Below are positions 56,063-64,000 of a stretch of 64,000 nucleotides of DNA, piece after piece (the first letter of the stretch is position 1; each line of letters begins with the position of its first letter). The stretch comes from Peribacillus cavernae (GTDB taxonomy: Bacteria; Bacillota; Bacilli; Bacillales; DSM-1321), in assembly GCF_003989135.1 (NCBI RefSeq), contig NZ_RYZZ01000005.1:146166-210165 (forward strand). The letters run 5' to 3'. The notes under the pieces are model-generated. The model was not told where the DNA came from, did not search any database, and saw only the letters and a program-made list of their open reading frames with translations. Both the position numbers and the translations under genes were made by a program.

Positions 56063-56172
56063 TGAATTAATCCCAAAATCGGTTGAAATCACCCCTAGTA
56101 GGTTGAATTCTCCTGCAATTTGGTTGAATTAATCTCAATATTGGCTGAATTATCCGCAGTTTAGTTGAATTC
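56063..56172 (-). repeat. 20-21 nt periodic array, core AATTCAACC
   Basis: Six copies of the plus-strand core GGTTGAATT at 56063, 56084, 56104, 56125, 56146 and 56166 (positions of the first T), spaced 20 or 21 nt. The 11-12 nt between cores are unrelated. On the minus strand the core is AATTCAACC, the same as the array at 46841. Directly downstream of rsfA. Confidence 0.85.
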
Positions 56173-56265
56173 TTTTTTTAAAAAAAAGAAAATGTTGTTT
56201 GTGGAGAAGTGATAGGCATCAGCCCACCTTTCACATAGATACGATTACTTGTAAAAGAAAGAAAG

Positions 56266-56305
56266 AAATCTGTTTCAAAGCCCTAGGGGTTGAAACAGAT
56301 TTTTT
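56266..56305 (+). terminator. Terminator downstream of rsfA
   Basis: AAATCTGTTTCAA, 11 nt loop, TTGAAACAGATTT then TTT. About 225 nt past the rsfA stop, beyond the periodic array, so the array is probably transcribed. Confidence 0.82.
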
Positions 56306-56341
56306 GTTTAAAGAAAGTATATCTTTTTCAATGTGTATTGG

Positions 56342-56529
56342 TGTCTAGCTCCAGCGCCTAGCCCCTCGAGGTCATAAGGCAATCCCAGTAAGAAGGAAAG
56401 AACGCCTTCTTCCTGTGCTTGCCTTATGCTTGTCGGACTTGCACATGGATGCGCTGACGTCGACGTTCGCCACAGGACGTGGCGGTTCTTAGTCGACGTT
56501 CATTATTAAAGGCGCTTGCGCTTTTCTTA
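56342..56529 (-). repeat. Dispersed palindromic element, full-length (reverse orientation)
   Basis: TGTCTAGCTCCAGCGCCTAG at the left and GGCGCTTGCGCTTTTCTTA at the right. The centre folds as CATAAGGCAA / TTGCCTTATG enclosing AAGAAGG / CCTTCTT, then GTCGACGTTCGCCACAGG. This is the best-formed copy. Confidence 0.75.
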
Positions 56530-56530
56530 T

Positions 56531-57370
56531 CTACGGTTTAATCACCTTTTGATTACGCTCTGTTACTCTCGCAAAGTAAGCTTCATATAATGGCAGTTCT
56601 TGTGGGGACAGCTGGCTGGCATAGATAGTGCCGCCCATTTTTTTTAAGGTTTGCAAAAAGCGAAGCATCACATCTTGGACCGTAAGCGGTTCACCCAGCA
56701 ACTCCGATAAGGAAGCCATTACCTCCGGACGTATGTCAGGGTATGAAAACTTGGTTTCTGCCTGGCCTTTTGCAGCTTGATAAAACATTTTCACCAGCTC
56801 TGCCCGGCTTGGTCCGCTTCCGGTGACACACAAATAAATTTGTACAGCTACCCCTCCGCGGATTCTCCGCTGTGAAATCCCGGCAAACTTTTTCCCACCG
56901 ATGCTTAAATCATAGCTGCCCGGACAATAAGAACCTGCAATTTCTTTGGCCTCGATAAAAACCCCGAAATCAGTAAAGATAGCTTTAACTAGAATCCACA
57001 TCGCATCGTAGCCGCGATTAATATCAATCTTCCTCTCCGTTTCCGGGAAGATCAAGGAGAGATTTAACACCCCTTCATCCAGGACAACGGCAAGCCCGCC
57101 AGAATTCCTTACGATTACCTGATATCCACTTTCTTCAAGAAGTGAAATCCCCTTCTCCAGGAATGGAAGTTTACTGTCCTGTATTCCAAGTACAATCGTA
57201 CGATGATGCACCCAGGCCCGGGCCACAGCAGGAGAATCACCTTTTCCAACCGAAGCACAAAGCGTATCATCCATCGCGAATGACTGTGTGGCATGAAACT
57301 GCGGCCCCAGTGAAGACTGATCGATAATCCGCCATTCTGGCTGTATTAATAAAGAATCGTTATCATTCAT
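56531..57370 (-). CDS. lipL: Octanoyl-[GcvH]:protein N-octanoyltransferase
   Basis: Moves octanoyl from GcvH to the E2 subunits for lipoic acid assembly. The start [20 protein letters not shown] matches the family; the frame upstream is unsupported. 279 residues: [20 protein letters not shown] (about 83-102), the catalytic Cys in [19 protein letters not shown] (about 146-164) and [14 protein letters not shown]. Distinguished from LplA/LipM by close agreement with B. subtilis LipL (ywfL). Confidence 0.95.
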   Translation of the reverse strand: MNDNDSLLIQPEWRIIDQSSLGPQFHATQSFAMDDTLCASVGKGDSPAVARAWVHHRTIVLGIQDSKLPFLEKGISLLEESGYQVIVRNSGGLAVVLDEGVLNLSLIFPETERKIDINRGYDAMWILVKAIFTDFGVFIEAKEIAGSYCPGSYDLSIGGKKFAGISQRRIRGGVAVQIYLCVTGSGPSRAELVKMFYQAAKGQAETKFSYPDIRPEVMASLSELLGEPLTVQDVMLRFLQTLKKMGGTIYASQLSPQELPLYEAYFARVTERNQKVIKP

Positions 57371-57433
57371 CTGCTTTTTTCTTCCTTCTTTAAAAAATCC
57401 ATATCCATTATAGCACACACACCCTGAGTATGG

Positions 57434-58411
57434 TTATCTATGAAGAACCTGTGCGGCAGTGATCAAGGCCAACTTATAAACATCTTCCCCATTACAGCCA
57501 CGGGATAAGTCGTTTACCGGGCGGTTCAAACCTTGCAGGATAGGTCCGACTGCTTCAAAGTTCCCTAATCGCTGTGCAATTTTGTAGCTAATATTCCCGG
57601 CTTCCAGGCTTGGGAAAATAAATACGTTCGCATCTCCCTGAAGCGGTGAATCCGGGGCTTTCTTACCAGCAACGGAAGGAACGAATGCAGTATCAAATTG
57701 AAACTCCCCGTCCAGTACCAGCATAGGATTGAGCCTCTTCGCTTCCTGAACAGCCTCAACCACCTTTTTCGTTTCCAGAGATTTAGCCGAGCCTTTTGTT
57801 GAGAAACTCAGCATCGCGACACGTGGTTCAATATCAAACATTTGCGCTGTGCGTGCGCTTTCGATCGCAATTTCCGCAAGATCGCTGCTGTCAGGAGTGA
57901 TATTGATTGCGCAATCAGCGAACACATACTTTTCTTCTTCGCGAACCATAATGAACACACCGGAAGTTTTGCGTATGCCCTCCTTCGTTTTAATGATTTG
58001 AAGGGCAGGGCGCACGGTGTCAGCCGTAGAATGCGCCGCACCGCTTACAAGTCCGTCTGCTTTATTTGTATGGACAAGCATCGTTCCAAAGTAATTTTCA
58101 TCAAGCAGGATTCTCCGTGCCTCCTCCTCGGTTGCCTTCCCTTTACGGCGCTCAACAAAAGATGCAACAAGCTCGTCCATCATAATGTAATTGTTAGTGT
58201 CATAGATTTCAGCAGCTTCAACGGAAACCCCCAAAGATTTAGCCTTTTCCTGGATTTGTTCGATATTGCCGATGATGACAGGTGTAACGAGTTTCTCCTC
58301 TGCCAGCCTGGCTGCAGCTGTGAGAATACGTTCATCCAACCCCTCAGGAAAAACAATTCTCAGATTATTCCCTGAAATTCTTGCCTTTAATGATTGAAAT
58401 AAATCACTCAT
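57434..58411 (-). CDS. pta: Phosphate acetyltransferase
   Basis: Interconverts acetyl-CoA and acetyl phosphate in overflow metabolism. 325 residues of the short Bacillus type without the N-terminal extension. Signatures: RIVFPEGLDERILTAA (about 18-33), AHSTADTVRPALQI (about 126-139), NVFIFPSLEAGNISYKIAQRL (split: NVFIFPSLEAGN, then ISYKIAQRL) and PVNDLSRGC. Divergent from hemQ; a cre-like site lies upstream. Confidence 0.97.
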   Translation of the reverse strand: MSDLFQSLKARISGNNLRIVFPEGLDERILTAAARLAEEKLVTPVIIGNIEQIQEKAKSLGVSVEAAEIYDTNNYIMMDELVASFVERRKGKATEEEARRILLDENYFGTMLVHTNKADGLVSGAAHSTADTVRPALQIIKTKEGIRKTSGVFIMVREEEKYVFADCAINITPDSSDLAEIAIESARTAQMFDIEPRVAMLSFSTKGSAKSLETKKVVEAVQEAKRLNPMLVLDGEFQFDTAFVPSVAGKKAPDSPLQGDANVFIFPSLEAGNISYKIAQRLGNFEAVGPILQGLNRPVNDLSRGCNGEDVYKLALITAAQVLHR

Positions 58412-58430
58412 TTTATCTCCTCCTCGCAGT

Positions 58431-58447
58431 GTATCCTTTTAGGATAC
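58431..58447 (-). other. Short hairpin upstream of the pta ribosome site
   Basis: GTATCCT, 3 nt loop, AGGATAC, 7 perfect pairs about 12 nt before the GGAGGAG of pta. Significance unknown. Confidence 0.4.
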
Positions 58448-58483
58448 CTGTCCTTCATGAAGATTTCTATTGCCTGAGCTAGT

Positions 58484-58497
58484 TGTTGACGCTTTCA
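58484..58497 (-). promoter_or_regulatory. cre (CcpA) site upstream of pta
   Basis: Minus strand TGAAAGCGTCAACA matches 13 of 14 positions of the cre consensus. CcpA activates pta through an upstream cre in B. subtilis, so activation is expected here too. Confidence 0.7.
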
Positions 58498-58760
58498 AGA
58501 TCAATGTTCTTTTATTCTGAAAATAGTAACGACTCAATGAAGGCTCTGTTAAAATGATTTCCTTTTTTCCGCCTGCTAAACCTTTTCTTATTATTCCGCT
58601 TCTTTCTTCTCTTTATGTTTACAATTCCAAAGCTGGGGTAAGCTGAAAAAGTATGAACATTTATTGAACAGTGGGTAAATCGGGTCGTTAGAAATTTCCT
58701 TTACATAGAACTATGGTATAGTATTGTGGTATTATTTAATGACATTTAGGAGTGATCGCA

Positions 58761-59504
58761 ATGAGTGAACCTGCACAAACACTGGACGGCTGGTATAGCC
58801 TGCACGATTTCCGCCTCATTGACTGGACTTCATGGAAAATGCTTTCTAGCGACGAGCGCCAGTCTGCTATCTCAGAATTTAACGGTTTATTGGAAAAATG
58901 GAATAAAACACAAGACAAAAAAGAAGGCAGTCATGCCCTATATTCGATCGTCGGCCAAAAAGCTGATTTTATGCTGATGTTTGTTCGCCCTACAATGGAA
59001 GAACTCAACGAAATCGAGATGGAATTCAATAAATCCAAACTTGCTGAATATACAGTTCCTGCCTACTCCTATGTTTCTGTTGTAGAATTAAGCAATTACC
59101 TGCCAGGTGACGAAGACCCTTACCAAAATCCGCAAATCCAGGCCCGGTTGTATCCGATTCTTCCAAAAGCTAATCATATTTGTTTCTATCCAATGGACAA
59201 GCGCCGTCAGGGTGAAGAGAACTGGTATATGCTTCCGATGGAAGATCGCCGCAGCATGATGCGTTCTCACGGGATGATTGGCCGCCAATATGCAGGGAAG
59301 GTTAAGCAAATCATTACCGGTTCTGTCGGCTTTGACGATTATGAATGGGGAGTAACCTTATTCGCGGATGATGTCCTTCAATTTAAGAAGCTTGTATATG
59401 AAATGCGCTTTGACGAAGTAAGTGCCCGCTACGGTGAATTTGGCGCCTTCTACGTTGGGAACCTGCTTCCAGAAGAAAGAATTGAATCCTTTTTACACAT
59501 ATAA
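58761..59504 (+). CDS. hemQ: Coproheme decarboxylase HemQ
   Basis: Converts coproheme to heme b in the Gram-positive coproporphyrin-dependent pathway (formerly called chlorite dismutase-like). Start [20 protein letters not shown] with AGGAGTG upstream; the GTG three codons earlier lies in that site. 247 residues: catalytic Tyr143 ([12 protein letters not shown]) and proximal His170 ([13 protein letters not shown]). The neighbouring pta is the usual partner. Confidence 0.95.
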   Translation: MSEPAQTLDGWYSLHDFRLIDWTSWKMLSSDERQSAISEFNGLLEKWNKTQDKKEGSHALYSIVGQKADFMLMFVRPTMEELNEIEMEFNKSKLAEYTVPAYSYVSVVELSNYLPGDEDPYQNPQIQARLYPILPKANHICFYPMDKRRQGEENWYMLPMEDRRSMMRSHGMIGRQYAGKVKQIITGSVGFDDYEWGVTLFADDVLQFKKLVYEMRFDEVSARYGEFGAFYVGNLLPEERIESFLHI

Positions 59505-59510
59505 TAATAG

Positions 59511-59538
59511 AAGCTCCCTCATTGGGGGCTTTTTTTTA
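59511..59538 (+). terminator. Terminator of hemQ
   Basis: AAGCTCCC, 5 nt loop, GGGGGCTT (one G-U), TTTTTTT. Confidence 0.88.
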
Positions 59539-59553
59539 TTTCCAATATCATTA

Positions 59554-59582
59554 GCATAAATCTTAACCACACTCCATACATT
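59554..59582 (+). promoter_or_regulatory. gerQ: Sigma-E-type promoter of gerQ
   Basis: GCATAAA (59554-59560), 14 nt, CATACATT (59575-59582). The -10 is a full match to the sigma-E consensus and spacing is correct. gerQ is a mother-cell sigma-E gene in B. subtilis. Confidence 0.6.
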
Positions 59583-59666
59583 TGAAATAGTGATGACTTC
59601 AAATTATTCAATGCTTAAAGATGTTATTTTCACTTAATTGATCAATAAATTTGGAGGGAAATAATA

Positions 59667-60209
59667 ATGAACCAACAAAACAGCAGCAACAACAAGAACC
59701 CTTATGGAAATTACGGGTACACAGCCCCCTACTATCCTTATGCAAATGTAAATCCTGCCCCGCGCCAGGAGCAGACGTACACGCAATATTCTCCTTCTGG
59801 CTATCCGCAGAATCAGATGCAGCAGGGAGGGATGCAAGGAAACATGCAGGCGGCCCCTGGATCTCAGCCCGCACCCCCGGGATCCCAGCCCTCACTCCCG
59901 GGATCCCAGGTTCCGGGAATGCTTCCTGCCGAAGCTTCGTACATTGAAAACATCCTTCGACTCAACCGAGGTAAGCTGGCCACTGTTTACGCTACATTTG
60001 AAGGCAATAAAGAATGGAATGCCAAAGTTTTCAAAGGCATCATTGAAGCAGCCGGCCGTGATCATGTGATTCTAAGTGATCCGCAAAGCGGGACCCGCTA
60101 CCTGATTCTTATGGTTTATCTGGATTACGTTACGTTCGATGAAGAAATTGAATATGATTACCCATACAACGGTGGAGCAGCGAATCTTGCTGCTTATCCT
60201 CCAAGGTAG
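59667..60209 (+). CDS. gerQ: Spore coat protein GerQ
   Basis: Coat protein needed for CwlJ localisation in germination and cross-linked by transglutaminase. 180 residues: a Gln/Asn/Pro/Tyr-rich N-terminal half with a tandem PGSQP repeat (about 68-88), then the conserved domain from SYIENILRLNRGKLATVYATF (about 91-111) through AAGRDHVILSDPQSGTRYL to DYVTFDEEIEYDYPY. The repeats differ in sequence from the Met/Gly repeats of B. subtilis. GGAGGG ribosome site. Confidence 0.93.
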   Translation: MNQQNSSNNKNPYGNYGYTAPYYPYANVNPAPRQEQTYTQYSPSGYPQNQMQQGGMQGNMQAAPGSQPAPPGSQPSLPGSQVPGMLPAEASYIENILRLNRGKLATVYATFEGNKEWNAKVFKGIIEAAGRDHVILSDPQSGTRYLILMVYLDYVTFDEEIEYDYPYNGGAANLAAYPPR

Positions 60210-60222
60210 CAGATGCACTTAC

Positions 60223-60280
60223 AAAAAGAGGATGGCTTACAGGAATCCCGATCACTTCCTGAAAGCCATCCTTTGCTTTT
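60223..60280. terminator. Bidirectional terminator between gerQ and ywdK
   Basis: GGATGGCT / AGCCATCC with inner CAGGAA / TTCCTG; U-rich on both sides. Confidence 0.78.
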
Positions 60281-60281
60281 C

Positions 60282-60650
60282 TTATAAATGCTTATTTACT
60301 GCGATAATTAGCAATACCCATGCCGCCAGAAAGGAAACTCCACCTAAAGGAGTAATCGCGCCCAATATTTTGATTTGCGTGACACACAATATATATAAGC
60401 TGCCTGAGAATAAAATAATGCCGATGAACATTAACCAACCAGACCAGGTCATGAGCGGCCCGCTTATTTTACTCGAAACAAGGCCGATGATCATCAAGCC
60501 TGCTGCATGGAACATTTCATACGTAACCCCAGTCTTCCAGGTTTCTAAATATTTATCAGGAACCTTCCCCTCTAGCGCATGTGCTCCAAATGCACCCAGG
60601 GCAACAGCGATAAAGGCGTTTATTGCTCCTAAAATAATGAACAGCTTCAA
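60282..60650 (-). CDS. ywdK: DUF423 membrane protein YwdK
   Basis: 122-residue inner-membrane protein with four predicted helices and the family start MKLFIILGAINAFIAVALGAFGAHAL. TTG start with GAGGAG 8 nt upstream. Function unknown. Confidence 0.88.
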   Translation of the reverse strand: MKLFIILGAINAFIAVALGAFGAHALEGKVPDKYLETWKTGVTYEMFHAAGLMIIGLVSSKISGPLMTWSGWLMFIGIILFSGSLYILCVTQIKILGAITPLGGVSFLAAWVLLIIAVNKHL

Positions 60651-60691
60651 AATAAAAACTCCTCTCGATTAGTTATAATCTCTGCTATATG

Positions 60692-61006
60692 TTAAAAGTC
60701 AAACAAAGAATCACCGTTTGCGTCATCTATCTTAACCGGTTTTGATTGTGGCATCGATGTGATGACAGGTTGAGGATTTACCATAGTGTGCTGCTGGACA
60801 GGCTGGCTATTTGCAGAAGGCTGCTGGATGGCAGAACAAACTCCTGCCGGATATATCTCCGCTCCCGCTTTTTCCTCAAGCAATAAATCACATAAGGTTT
60901 GAATTGCCGTGACATATCCGCTAAGCTTTTCAGGGGACTCCGTATGTTTGGCTTTGTTTACAAGTTCCCCCATCTTATCTATGACGTTTTTTGATGATAT
61001 ATCCAT
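60692..61006 (-). CDS. ywdI: YwdI family protein
   Basis: 104-residue polar protein; an N-terminal helical pair (MDISSKNVIDKMGELVNKAK...IQTLCDLLLEE) is followed by a Gln/Pro-rich disordered part ending DDANGDSLFDF. Recognised by position between ung and ywdK as in B. subtilis. No known role. Confidence 0.8.
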   Translation of the reverse strand: MDISSKNVIDKMGELVNKAKHTESPEKLSGYVTAIQTLCDLLLEEKAGAEIYPAGVCSAIQQPSANSQPVQQHTMVNPQPVITSMPQSKPVKIDDANGDSLFDF

Positions 61007-61207
61007 TTATACACCTCATCAGTTCTAACTTTTAATTAAAATCCCCTGTTCAATCATATCAAAAAAAGCCTTTACAAACAAAAATGGCTCCTTAGTTAAT
61101 CCTTACTTATTAAAAATTTGCCAACTTTGATTACTTACGTCAATCCTCTTTAGTCTTTTTGTCAAATATCAATGTTTCATGTGGAACATTAGCGCCCTTT
61201 CCTTTTT

Positions 61208-61888
61208 TTATCTATTAGAAATTTGCCAATCAATCTCTTCTTCTCCCCATTCTCTTAAACAGGAATTAACACTGGAAAAGGGCCGGCTTCCAAAGAATCC
61301 TCTTCTGGCTGAAAGAGGGCTGGGATGCACTGAAGTAATGATCCGATGTCTTTTCGTGTTTATTAACGGGATCTTGCTTTGGGCAGGCTTACCCCAGAGT
61401 ACAAACATCATTGGTTTTTCCCTTTCATTCAAACTAGTAATCACTTTATCCGTAAAGACCTCCCAGCCTTTCCCTTGGTGGGAATGGGCTTCCCCCTCAC
61501 GTACAGTTAATACGGTATTCAACAGCAGCACACCTTGTTCCGCCCATTCCACCAGATACCCGTTATTCGGGATCATGCAGCCAAGGTCATCGTGCAGCTC
61601 CTTGAATATATTTTTCAATGACGGCGGCAAGCGCATGCCGGTTTTAACGGAAAAACTCAAACCATGAGCCTGATTGGGGCCATGGTAGGGATCCTGTCCT
61701 AATATTACGACCTTTACTTTTTCATACGGTGTAAAATACAGCGCGTTAAAAATATCATTCGCATCCGGATGGATTGTGTGATTGCTATATTCTGTTTTCA
61801 GGAATTCGCGCAGCTGCTTATAATAATCCTTCGTAAATTCATCTGCCAGCAGCCGTTTCCAATCGTTGTGCAAAATTTCTTTTACCAT
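61208..61888 (-). CDS. ung: Uracil-DNA glycosylase
   Basis: Removes uracil from DNA in base-excision repair. Start [18 protein letters not shown]; the upstream frame has no support. 226 residues with the catalytic motif [20 protein letters not shown] (Asp66), [13 protein letters not shown] and the C-terminal [17 protein letters not shown] (His about 188). Confidence 0.97.
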   Translation of the reverse strand: MVKEILHNDWKRLLADEFTKDYYKQLREFLKTEYSNHTIHPDANDIFNALYFTPYEKVKVVILGQDPYHGPNQAHGLSFSVKTGMRLPPSLKNIFKELHDDLGCMIPNNGYLVEWAEQGVLLLNTVLTVREGEAHSHQGKGWEVFTDKVITSLNEREKPMMFVLWGKPAQSKIPLINTKRHRIITSVHPSPLSARRGFFGSRPFSSVNSCLREWGEEEIDWQISNR

Positions 61889-62049
61889 CGTGAAGCCATC
61901 TCCTCTTTCGAATATATTTACTGGATTGATTATACAATAACGCAAAGTTTTTCCTTAATATGAAAGACAATGCTAACTTGCCAGGTTTCTATTTTCCCCT
62001 CCTTGGGATATATATAAAGGTAGGCATATTCTTATCCGGAGGGGTAACT

Positions 62050-63495
62050 ATGAGAAAAGGGAAGAAAAAATGGTACACAAGAAAAAGCATTTATATAACT
62101 GTTATCGCTTTAATGATTGTCTCAATCGTCATCGTATACAATCAATATAAGCCGCTGCCAGAAGGCGTTTCTTACCAAAGCAAGGTCCACCATGTAAAAG
62201 ATGTCCAATTTATCTATGATCTTTCTTATAAAGACAATAATGAGAAAATCATACATGAGCGGAGAATTTTTAACGAGATAAATAAGGCGATAGAAGACGC
62301 TGAATCTTATCTCGTAATCGATATGTTCCTATTTAATGGTTATTATGATGAAAAAGCTAACTTTCCGAATATAAGTGAAAACTTGACCCAAAAAATTATT
62401 GAACAAAAGAAAAAAAAGCCAAATTTAGAAGCCATTTTCATTACAGATGAAGTGAATACGACGTACCAATCGTACAAGTCAAAAGAAATCGAAAAGCTGA
62501 AGAAAAACGGAGTCAAAGTCGTTGTCACGAATCTAGACCGCCTGCGCGATCCGAATCCGCTTTACTCAGGGGTCTACCGAACCTTTTTTCAATGGTTTGG
62601 TGAAAACGGCGATGGCTGGATCCGCAACCCGATGGCAAAAGAGGCCCCGAAAGTTACCTTTCGTTCCTATTTGCGGCTGTTAAATATTAAAGCAAACCAT
62701 CGAAAGCTCCTGGCGACCGAAAAAACAGCCATCGTATCATCAGCCAACCCGCATGATGCAAGCGGCTTTCACTCCAATATCGCCTTCCAAATGGAGGGCA
62801 ATATTATCGGAGATTTAATCAAAGCTGAGGAAGCCGTCGGAGAATTCTCCAAAGGCCCTGGAGAATTTCCAGACTATAGAGAGAAAACGGAACAAAAAGG
62901 GCCGATAGATGTACAATTCCTGACCGAAGGCAAGATCAATAAGCATATGCTCAAAACGATCAGTGAAACAAAAAAAGGGGATCAAATCTGGCTCGGCATG
63001 TTTTATATAGCTGACCGCCATGCCGTCAATGAATTAACAGAAGCTGCAAAGCGCGGAGTGAAAATCAACATGGTGCTGGACCCTAACCAAAATGCCTTTG
63101 GTACTGAAAAAATGGGACTCCCCAATCTGCCAGTTGCTGCCGAGTTCCATGAATTAGGCGAGGAAAATATCCATATCCGCTGGTATAAAACTGAAAAAGA
63201 ACAATTCCATACAAAGCTGCTGTTCATCCAAAAACCCGGAAAAGACGTGATCCTCGGCGGCTCAGCAAACTACACGGCACGTAACCTTGACGATTATAAC
63301 CTTGAAGCTAACGTTGAAATCCATGCCCCTGACTCTGCGCAAGTTACAAAAGATGTCGAGGCCTATTTCAACCGCATCTGGACGAACAAAGATGGCACAT
63401 ATACAGCTGACTACAAAGAATATCAGGATAAGCTGCCGGCCTTTAAATATGGGCTGTATCGAATCCAGAAGTTATTCCGGTTTACAACCTATTAA
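62050..63495 (+). CDS. Membrane-anchored phospholipase D family protein
   Basis: HKD superfamily, probably a cardiolipin-synthase-like phosphatidyltransferase or a PLD. Start MRKGKKKWYTRKSIYITVIA with GGAGGGG 5 nt upstream. 481 residues: a single N-terminal membrane helix (about 12-32) and two HKD motifs, NHRKLLATEKTAIVSSANPH (about 217-236) and FHTKLLFIQKPGKDVILGGS (about 390-409). In both motifs the usual Asp is replaced (T/E and K in the region), so catalysis is less certain than in the copy at 43137. B. subtilis ywiE is a possible counterpart. Confidence 0.8.
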   Translation: MRKGKKKWYTRKSIYITVIALMIVSIVIVYNQYKPLPEGVSYQSKVHHVKDVQFIYDLSYKDNNEKIIHERRIFNEINKAIEDAESYLVIDMFLFNGYYDEKANFPNISENLTQKIIEQKKKKPNLEAIFITDEVNTTYQSYKSKEIEKLKKNGVKVVVTNLDRLRDPNPLYSGVYRTFFQWFGENGDGWIRNPMAKEAPKVTFRSYLRLLNIKANHRKLLATEKTAIVSSANPHDASGFHSNIAFQMEGNIIGDLIKAEEAVGEFSKGPGEFPDYREKTEQKGPIDVQFLTEGKINKHMLKTISETKKGDQIWLGMFYIADRHAVNELTEAAKRGVKINMVLDPNQNAFGTEKMGLPNLPVAAEFHELGEENIHIRWYKTEKEQFHTKLLFIQKPGKDVILGGSANYTARNLDDYNLEANVEIHAPDSAQVTKDVEAYFNRIWTNKDGTYTADYKEYQDKLPAFKYGLYRIQKLFRFTTY

Positions 63496-63527
63496 GCGAA
63501 AATTATAGAACCTGGTAAAAAAAGGAT

Positions 63528-63552
63528 GTTTGCAGGACGGCATATTGGGCTA
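63528..63552 (+). promoter_or_regulatory. Sigma-B-like promoter of the stress gene
   Basis: GTTTGC (63528-63533), 13 nt, GGGCTA (63547-63552), about 78 nt before the start. Four of six positions match in each element. Confidence 0.35.
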
Positions 63553-63629
63553 AATATAGAACATAGCCGTACAGCATCCCATGTAACGACATTAAACCAA
63601 ACTAGCAAACCATTCAAGGAGGAATTTTT

Positions 63630-63959
63630 ATGTATCAAGTACACGTATTAGAAAATGGAATTCAAGCCAAGGAAAAAGTTGATTCTTTATTAACATCAGG
63701 TTATACAAAAGAGAACATTTATTTATTCGCCCATGACAAGGACCGTTCTGAGCACCTGACAGAAAATACAGGTACAGAAGGAATTGGAATGAAAGAACAA
63801 GGATTCCTTGATTCTGTAGGAAACATGTTTAAAGCCCGCGGTGACGAGCTTCGTTCCAGAATGGGCTCTCTTGGACTGACAAAAACAGAAGCAGACCAAT
63901 ATGAAAAAGACCTCGATCTAGGAAAAGTTGTTCTTGTCGCGAGCAATGAAGTAAAGTAA
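63630..63959 (+). CDS. YflT-domain general stress protein
   Basis: 109 residues starting MYQVHVLENGIQAKEKVDSLL. The N-terminal half is the YflT/general-stress 17M domain (GYTKENIYLFAHDKDRSEHL), followed by a Gly/Lys-rich helix (GNMFKARGDELRSRMGSLG) and a conserved tail YEKDLDLGKVVLVAS. Family members are sigma-B-controlled in B. subtilis; molecular role unknown. GGAGGA ribosome site. Confidence 0.85.
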   Translation: MYQVHVLENGIQAKEKVDSLLTSGYTKENIYLFAHDKDRSEHLTENTGTEGIGMKEQGFLDSVGNMFKARGDELRSRMGSLGLTKTEADQYEKDLDLGKVVLVASNEVK

Positions 63960-63968
63960 ATGATAGAC

Positions 63969-64000
63969 AGAACAAAAGCGCAAGCGCCTAAAAGGAACGT
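63969..64000 (+). repeat. Dispersed element, left arm (cut by window edge)
   Basis: AGAACAAAAGCGCAAGCGCC then TAAAAGGAACGT, identical to positions 20378-20409 of the tdk-flanking copy. Confidence 0.7.

Noticed and set aside
59608..59895. 95-codon frame antisense to gerQ
   Set aside because: Opposite-strand shadow of the gerQ repeat region; no ribosome site.

Overview
The window reads as ordinary chromosome from a spore-forming, aerobic member of the Bacillaceae, close to Bacillus sensu lato such as the Mesobacillus/Cytobacillus/Peribacillus type. The gene order follows the Bacillus subtilis segment from atp to ung: atp, upp, glyA, ywlG-rpiB-ywlE-mntP-ywlC, spoIIR, prfA-prmC, tdk, rpmE, rho, glpX, murZ, fsa, fbaA, spo0F, ywjG, pyrG, rpoE, fad genes, cls, argS-ywiB, speE-speB, pbpG, ywhD-ywhC-ywhB, ywgA-ywfO, rsfA, lipL, pta, hemQ, gerQ, ywdK, ywdI, ung. 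spoIIR, spo0F, rsfA, gerQ and pbpG mark an endospore former. I see no rRNA, tRNA, prophage, transposase or CRISPR array. Most genes lie on the minus strand.

Layout. 1-6600: F1Fo ATP synthase operon (atpD cut by the window edge), with a promoter near 6571-6600 and a decayed atpZ at its head. 6706-8928: a secreted Vpr-like S8 protease between atp and upp. 9132-20990: housekeeping block (pyrimidine salvage, one-carbon metabolism, protein arginine phosphatase, tRNA t6A synthesis, release factor and its methylase, thymidine kinase, L31) with the sporulation signal spoIIR. A cluster of DnaA boxes lies around the ywlC start and the ywlC-ywlB-spoIIR gaps. 21136-31291: rho, central carbon enzymes (glpX, fsa, fbaA), murZ, spo0F, ywjG, pyrG and rpoE; pyrG has a leader of the CTP-sensing reiterative-transcription type. 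31785-42814: an acyl-CoA degradation locus (IcmF mutase, TetR regulator, two acyl-CoA dehydrogenases, 3-hydroxyacyl-CoA dehydrogenase, thiolase, FadF), with two similar palindromic operators and a cre-like site. 43137-64000: cardiolipin synthase, argS, spermidine genes, PBP2d, small conserved ywh/ywg/ywf genes, rsfA, lipL, pta, hemQ, gerQ, ung, a membrane-anchored PLD-family protein and a YflT-type stress protein.

Genes that work together: the ATP synthase set; fsa/fbaA/glpX in sugar-phosphate metabolism; fadF-thiolase-hbd-acd-acd-tetR-icmF in fatty or branched-chain acyl-CoA catabolism; speE-speB in polyamine synthesis; and the sporulation genes.

The less ordinary material is non-coding: (i) intergenic arrays of short cores at a strict 20-21 nt period (19325, 37034, 46841, 56063); (ii) a dispersed family of imperfect-palindromic elements with constant arms and variable central hairpins (about eight copies, two flanking tdk); (iii) the DnaA-box cluster; (iv) leader structures at pyrG, atp and spo0F-fbaA. 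No novel protein system was found.
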